64,000 nucleotides of DNA from G963676655 sp963678305 (GTDB lineage: Bacteria; Verrucomicrobiota; Lentisphaeria; Victivallales; Victivallaceae): NCBI GenBank assembly GCA_963678305.2, contig CAXXVV010000017.1, positions 620,001 through 684,000 of the forward strand, read 5' to 3'. Within the stretch, counting starts at the first letter, position 1; each line of letters opens with the position of its first letter. The position numbers were made by a program, and so were the translations under genes. Below are positions 60,461 through 64,000 of the stretch, one piece after another. Under the pieces are notes generated by a model. It was given only the letters and a program-made list of their open reading frames with translations. It had not been told where the DNA came from and did not search any database.

Positions 60461-61348
60461 TCAATAAATTGAATCGGCGCCGGCCATGTACTGGGCGGCG
60501 GAAAGATAGCAGTCGATATAGGAATTCCAATGGACGGAATCAGATTCGGGAGCAAGAATATTTGCTCGCGGAGAATTGACCGCTTTTCGGACAATACCTT
60601 CGTTTAAGTTGATCAGTTCCAATTCTCCGCTTTCGGTTTCGGCCAGGGCCGAGGCATTTTCGGTCCAGCAACCGCAATTGCCGTAAAGACAGCCGTTTAC
60701 CTCTCGCAGTTCAAAGGTATGGATATGGCCGCAGATGATCCCGTCAACATGACGTTGTTTGGCTTCGGCGATAATCAGGCATTCAAAATCATTGATAAAT
60801 TTGACGACGTTTTTGACTTTTGTTTTCAGGTAGCGTGAGAGCGACCAGTCACAGCCGAATATCCGGGTAATCCGGTTTATCCCCTTGCCCAGCACCAGAG
60901 CGAATTCGTAACAGCGGTCGCCGAGGGTATACAGAAACATCAGTTTTTCATTCAGGATACCGTCGAATTTGTCTCCATGGAGCAGCAGCAGGCGTTTTCC
61001 GTCATGCGTGGTATGGATAAATTCATTGCGGATTTCAATGCCGGAAAAATCAAGTCCGTCCATCGCACGCAGTTCCCGGTCATGGTTGCCGGGAACATAA
61101 ACAACTTTGACGCCGTGCTTTACCAGTTTGAAAAGGCGGCGCAATAACGCGTTGTGATCATCGTTCCAAAAGAACTTCCGTTTCATGGCGCTGACGTCGA
61201 TGATATCGCCAAGCAGATAGATGCGATCGGTTTCAACCGTTTTCAGAAAGTCCAGCAAACGCCGCCCCTGGCTGATCTTAGTTCCCAGATGGACGTCACT
61301 GATAAATAATGCCCGATAATGTTTTTTCTCTTCTTTTTCTCTAACCAT
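60461..61348 (-). CDS. LpxH-like calcineurin-type phosphoesterase
   Basis: The 295-residue protein is a metallophosphoesterase of the UDP-2,3-diacylglucosamine hydrolase type, an enzyme of lipid A synthesis. Metal-binding motifs are visible: FISDVHLG (D-x-H), YLLGDIID (GD), VYVPGNHDRELRAM (GNHD), LLLHGDKFDG (H) and ICGHIHTFE (GHxH). The C-terminal 40 residues have no known motif and end with CYLSAAQYM, of which a decayed copy is found at 40023-40082. It has the size of the LpxH/YbbF type with a long insert for the lipid tunnel. Its presence indicates an LPS-containing outer membrane. No clear promoter was found in the divergent region. Confidence 0.83.
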   Translation of the reverse strand: MVREKEEKKHYRALFISDVHLGTKISQGRRLLDFLKTVETDRIYLLGDIIDVSAMKRKFFWNDDHNALLRRLFKLVKHGVKVVYVPGNHDRELRAMDGLDFSGIEIRNEFIHTTHDGKRLLLLHGDKFDGILNEKLMFLYTLGDRCYEFALVLGKGINRITRIFGCDWSLSRYLKTKVKNVVKFINDFECLIIAEAKQRHVDGIICGHIHTFELREVNGCLYGNCGCWTENASALAETESGELELINLNEGIVRKAVNSPRANILAPESDSVHWNSYIDCYLSAAQYMAGADSIY

Positions 61349-61672
61349 TTTCTAATCATCTTCATTTGTTCAGATTCGGCTTATATAAATAATATTACCC
61401 ATTAATGTAAGAACCGTGTATCAGAGCAGTTAGTCTTTAACTAAATTTATTGTAAGCCCCTTATTATGCGGCTTTTTACTCAAAAAAACAATAACTTCCG
61501 GAAAAAATCGCTAGCTGGAAATAAATAACTGGATAATCATCAGAAACAGCCTTGAATAATTAATAGAAAACTTTATACTAACTCAGGTTGTAAGGAATAT
61601 TTACTGAGCTTAGTTGAATTGCTCCGCGGTTTCCTGTTTAATATCTGAAATAATAAATCAGAAAGATAAGAA
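61349..61672. other. 324-base divergent intergenic region
   Basis: AT-rich sequence between the LpxH-like and URO-D-fold genes. I see no RNA gene, no hairpin with a T-tract in either direction of transcription, and no unambiguous promoter. Confidence 0.6.
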
Positions 61673-62731
61673 ATGAGCTTCACACCCGATTATCATCATA
61701 TTATTGATGCGGCAATGAACCGGACAGCCAGAAGGCTTCCTTTATATGAGCACTGCATCAGCATGAAAGTAGTAGAAGCGTTAACCGGGGAAAACTGTTT
61801 GGAGCCGGTCTATACAGCTGATGCCGGTCATGCCGAAAAAGTCGAAGGCTTCAGGAAGCTGTGTGAGTTCTACCGTGAATACGGCTATGACGTCATCGCG
61901 TTTGAGCATTGTCTCAACGGCCATGTTCAAAAAGGTGAAGCGCTAATGGGACATGGGACAAGCATAATCAACAGTATTGACGACGTCATGAACTACGACT
62001 GGGACGGCCTTTACCATAACTATATAAAAGCCGCAGATCCGAAGTTCAAGGCACTGAGCGAAGCCCTGCCGCCCGGAATGAAAGCGGTCGGAGGAGTCGG
62101 CAACGGAGTTTTTGAAACTATCCAGGATTTCACGACCTTCACCGGTTTGTGCATGCTGCAATATGACAACCCGGAAGCCTATACTCTGCTCTGGCAAAAA
62201 ATTGGCGACACGCAAGTAAAACTGTGGCAATGGTTCATGAATAATCATGCCCATGCCTACGCGGTCTGCCGTTTTGGCGACGACCTGGGGTTTCATTCTT
62301 CCACGCTGCTGCAACCTGATGAGATCAAAAAACATATCATGCCGCAATATAAACGCATTGTCGATCTGGTCCATTCCTGTAACAAACCGTTCCTGCTGCA
62401 CTCATGCGGAAAAATTTACGACGTGATGGACGAGCTGATCGACTACGTGGGAATCGACGCGAAGCATTCCAATGAAGATTCGATCAATACTTTCGACGTC
62501 TGGCTCGACCGCTACGGCGACCGGATTGGCAATTTCGGCGGAGTGGAAATGAACATCCTGTGCCTGAATACTCCGGCCGAGGTAAAAGAGTACGTGACCA
62601 ATATTTGCAGGATGAGTGAAGGCAAAGGCGGTGTCGCCATCGGTTCAGGCAACCAGATCGCCAGCTACGTAAAACCGGAATGCTTCATTGCCATGACCGA
62701 GGCAGTTCGCGAATATCGCAACGAAAATTAA
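61673..62731 (+). CDS. Uroporphyrinogen decarboxylase-fold methyltransferase-like protein
   Basis: The 352-residue protein has the URO-D/MtaA-type barrel: GYDVIAFEHCLNG, GVGNGVFETI, FGDDLGFHSSTLLQPDEIKKHIMPQYKRI, FLLHSCGKIYDVMDELID with His243 and Cys245 as candidate zinc ligands, and GNFGGVEMNIL. MtaA-type enzymes transfer methyl groups to or from corrinoids. The third zinc Cys is not visible: the C-terminal loop reads GVAIGSGNQIASYV where GxGC would be expected. It precedes a GH78 rhamnosidase by 19 bases, so the pair is an operon. A role on a methylated sugar is imaginable but untested. Confidence 0.78.
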   Translation: MSFTPDYHHIIDAAMNRTARRLPLYEHCISMKVVEALTGENCLEPVYTADAGHAEKVEGFRKLCEFYREYGYDVIAFEHCLNGHVQKGEALMGHGTSIINSIDDVMNYDWDGLYHNYIKAADPKFKALSEALPPGMKAVGGVGNGVFETIQDFTTFTGLCMLQYDNPEAYTLLWQKIGDTQVKLWQWFMNNHAHAYAVCRFGDDLGFHSSTLLQPDEIKKHIMPQYKRIVDLVHSCNKPFLLHSCGKIYDVMDELIDYVGIDAKHSNEDSINTFDVWLDRYGDRIGNFGGVEMNILCLNTPAEVKEYVTNICRMSEGKGGVAIGSGNQIASYVKPECFIAMTEAVREYRNEN

Positions 62732-62750
62732 ACTGAAAAATAAAAGAAAA

Positions 62751-64000
62751 ATGAAAAACCTCCCTGAAGAATTCAAAAATGCCGGCTGGATCAGAAATTC
62801 AACCAGCATAATTCAAGCTGAAACAGAAAATATCCATACTTTTTTCAGGAAAAGATTCACCGTTGAAAATGCCGTAATCACGCAGGCGGAATTAATTTTC
62901 ACCGCGGATGACTACTGCAAAATATACCTGAACGGTCAATATCTCGTTGCGGGTCCGGCTCCGGGCTATGTCCATCATTATTATTATATGGCGGTGGACC
63001 TGACCGACCGCATCCAGTCAGGCGACAATTGCCTGGCGGTTCACCATTACTATCAGGGCCTGGAAAACCGGGTCTGGAACAGCGCCGACGGACTGACCGG
63101 ATTAAAAGCTCTGCTAGTCATCCGTTACGAGAATGGAGATACGCAGACAATCGTAACTGATGAATCATGGCTCTGCGATGACTGTAAAGCCTATGCGTCC
63201 GAACGCAAATTCGGTTATGACACCCAGTTTGCCGAGGACATTGACCTGCGCCTGCTGCCAATCAGCTGGACTGAGCCGGATTTTGACGATTCAACCTGGC
63301 TCGCGCCCGAAGTCGTGTCGGATTATCCGCATTGCCTGTTTCCGCAGCCGACCAGGCCGTTGACCAGAGAAGTTGTCAAACCGCAAACAATTTCCATGCT
63401 GGGCGACGGTCACTATCTGGTCGACTTCGGGCGTGAAGTTGTCGGCAGCACCGCGTTTACCGCCAGCGGAAAAAACGGACAGGTAACCGAAGTCCGTCAC
63501 GCCGAAGAACTCACCGAAGATGGTCGTGCCAGATTCAAAATGCGGGCAAGCTGCGATTATCAGGAATTCATCACGCTTTCCGGCAAACCGGACGAAACAT
63601 CGGAATTTTTCGACTACAAATCATTCAGGTATGTTGAACTGTTGAATTATCCGGGAGAATTGACTCCCGGGAGAATATTTGTTTATGAGCGCTTTTACCC
63701 GTTTGACAGCGCGGCTGAAATGACCACTTCTGATAACACCTTCAACGCGATCTGGAACATTTGCCGTACCGCGGTCAGACTGGGTACCCAGGATTCATAT
63801 CTCGACTGCATGAGCCGTGAAAAAGGCGCCTACCTGGGCGACGCCAGAGTAACCGGACTGTCCCATTTGTATTTGACCGGCAGAAGCGAAATGCTGAAAA
63901 AGGTTTTAACTGATTTTGCCGCGTCCGCCAAGTATTGTCCCGGACTGCTGGCAGTGGCGCCCGGCGCATTTCACCAGCATATCGCGGATTATTCTTTGCT
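62751..64000 (+). CDS. GH78 alpha-L-rhamnosidase (partial, runs off right edge)
   Basis: An open frame of 416 codons from an ATG at 62751 to the end of the window encodes the N-terminal part of a GH78 enzyme. Beta domains come first (IYLNGQYLVAGPAPGY, GDNCLAVHHYYQGLENRVW, YLVDFGREVVGS, FDYKSFRYVELLNYPG); the alpha/alpha barrel starts near NTFNAIWNICRTAVRLGTQDSYLDCMSREKGAYLGDARVTG, where Glu357 and Asp364 occupy the usual catalytic acidic positions. No signal peptide is seen, so action is cytoplasmic. It follows the URO-D-fold gene by 19 bases. No stop occurs before the right edge. Confidence 0.85.
   Translation, partial: MKNLPEEFKNAGWIRNSTSIIQAETENIHTFFRKRFTVENAVITQAELIFTADDYCKIYLNGQYLVAGPAPGYVHHYYYMAVDLTDRIQSGDNCLAVHHYYQGLENRVWNSADGLTGLKALLVIRYENGDTQTIVTDESWLCDDCKAYASERKFGYDTQFAEDIDLRLLPISWTEPDFDDSTWLAPEVVSDYPHCLFPQPTRPLTREVVKPQTISMLGDGHYLVDFGREVVGSTAFTASGKNGQVTEVRHAEELTEDGRARFKMRASCDYQEFITLSGKPDETSEFFDYKSFRYVELLNYPGELTPGRIFVYERFYPFDSAAEMTTSDNTFNAIWNICRTAVRLGTQDSYLDCMSREKGAYLGDARVTGLSHLYLTGRSEMLKKVLTDFAASAKYCPGLLAVAPGAFHQHIADYSL

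Overview
The window looks like a chromosome segment of an anaerobic, polysaccharide-degrading Gram-negative bacterium, most likely a member of Lentisphaerota (Victivallales-like). The clues are two prepilin-like proteins with a long FTLIELLVVIAIIAILA helix and a C-terminal SDGHV or ADGHV motif (the H-X9-DG type abundant in Lentisphaerota and Planctomycetota), many glycoside hydrolases (GH4 twice, GH20, GH78, GH99-like twice, GH130), an LpxH-like lipid A enzyme, and the anaerobic (early cobalt insertion) cobalamin pathway with CbiK, CbiD and CbiG. The taxonomic call is an inference from gene content only.

Layout. 1-15,700 is a carbohydrate region: the end of a large hydrolase, a membrane protein, a single-copy REP-type Y1 transposase, an AraC regulator divergent from a GH4 enzyme, a lipoprotein, a GH20 hexosaminidase divergent from a stand-alone secretin-like protein, and a LacI-controlled minus-strand operon (two GH99-like enzymes, a prepilin-like protein, a GH130 enzyme). 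The LacI gene and the operon carry the same 16-bp palindrome near their promoters, so the repressor probably controls both. 15,700-23,200 holds three tandem paralogous membrane proteins of unknown function, an unknown protein, a CYTH enzyme and a SpoIIAA-like protein. 23,400-39,700 is mostly housekeeping and transport: cell-wall amidase, ThiD, an ABC-F ATPase, a lipoprotein hydrolase, a split chromate-type transporter, a second AraC/GH4 pair, alanine dehydrogenase, ClpS-ClpA, tRNA-Ser(CGA) and an AT-rich pentapeptide-repeat membrane protein. A tandem array of 52-bp hairpin repeats lies beside clpA.

40,148-59,880 is the centrepiece: about 19.7 kb, all on the minus strand, starting with a clear sigma-70 promoter and a cobalamin riboswitch and ending at a rho-independent terminator. 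In transcription order it encodes a 6-residue leader peptide, a prepilin-like protein, a HutW-like radical SAM protein, a binding protein-dependent ABC importer (BtuF/C/D-like), a flavodoxin-CbiK fusion, CobO, CbiL, a Gate-type membrane protein, a CobC-CobQ fusion, CbiC, CbiD, CbiET, CbiFG, CbiH, CobB/CbiA and a radical SAM protein of unknown role. Most junctions overlap or nearly touch. CbiB, CbiJ and the CobU/S/T nucleotide-loop genes are not in the window.

60,461-64,000 carries an LpxH-like phosphoesterase and, divergently, a uroporphyrinogen-decarboxylase-fold methyltransferase followed by a GH78 rhamnosidase that runs off the right edge.

The most interesting pattern is that both prepilin-like genes sit inside tightly regulated nutrient operons (one under LacI, one under the B12 riboswitch) and neither has the usual glycine before the cleavage site. 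This suggests substrate-dedicated surface proteins rather than ordinary pilus subunits.
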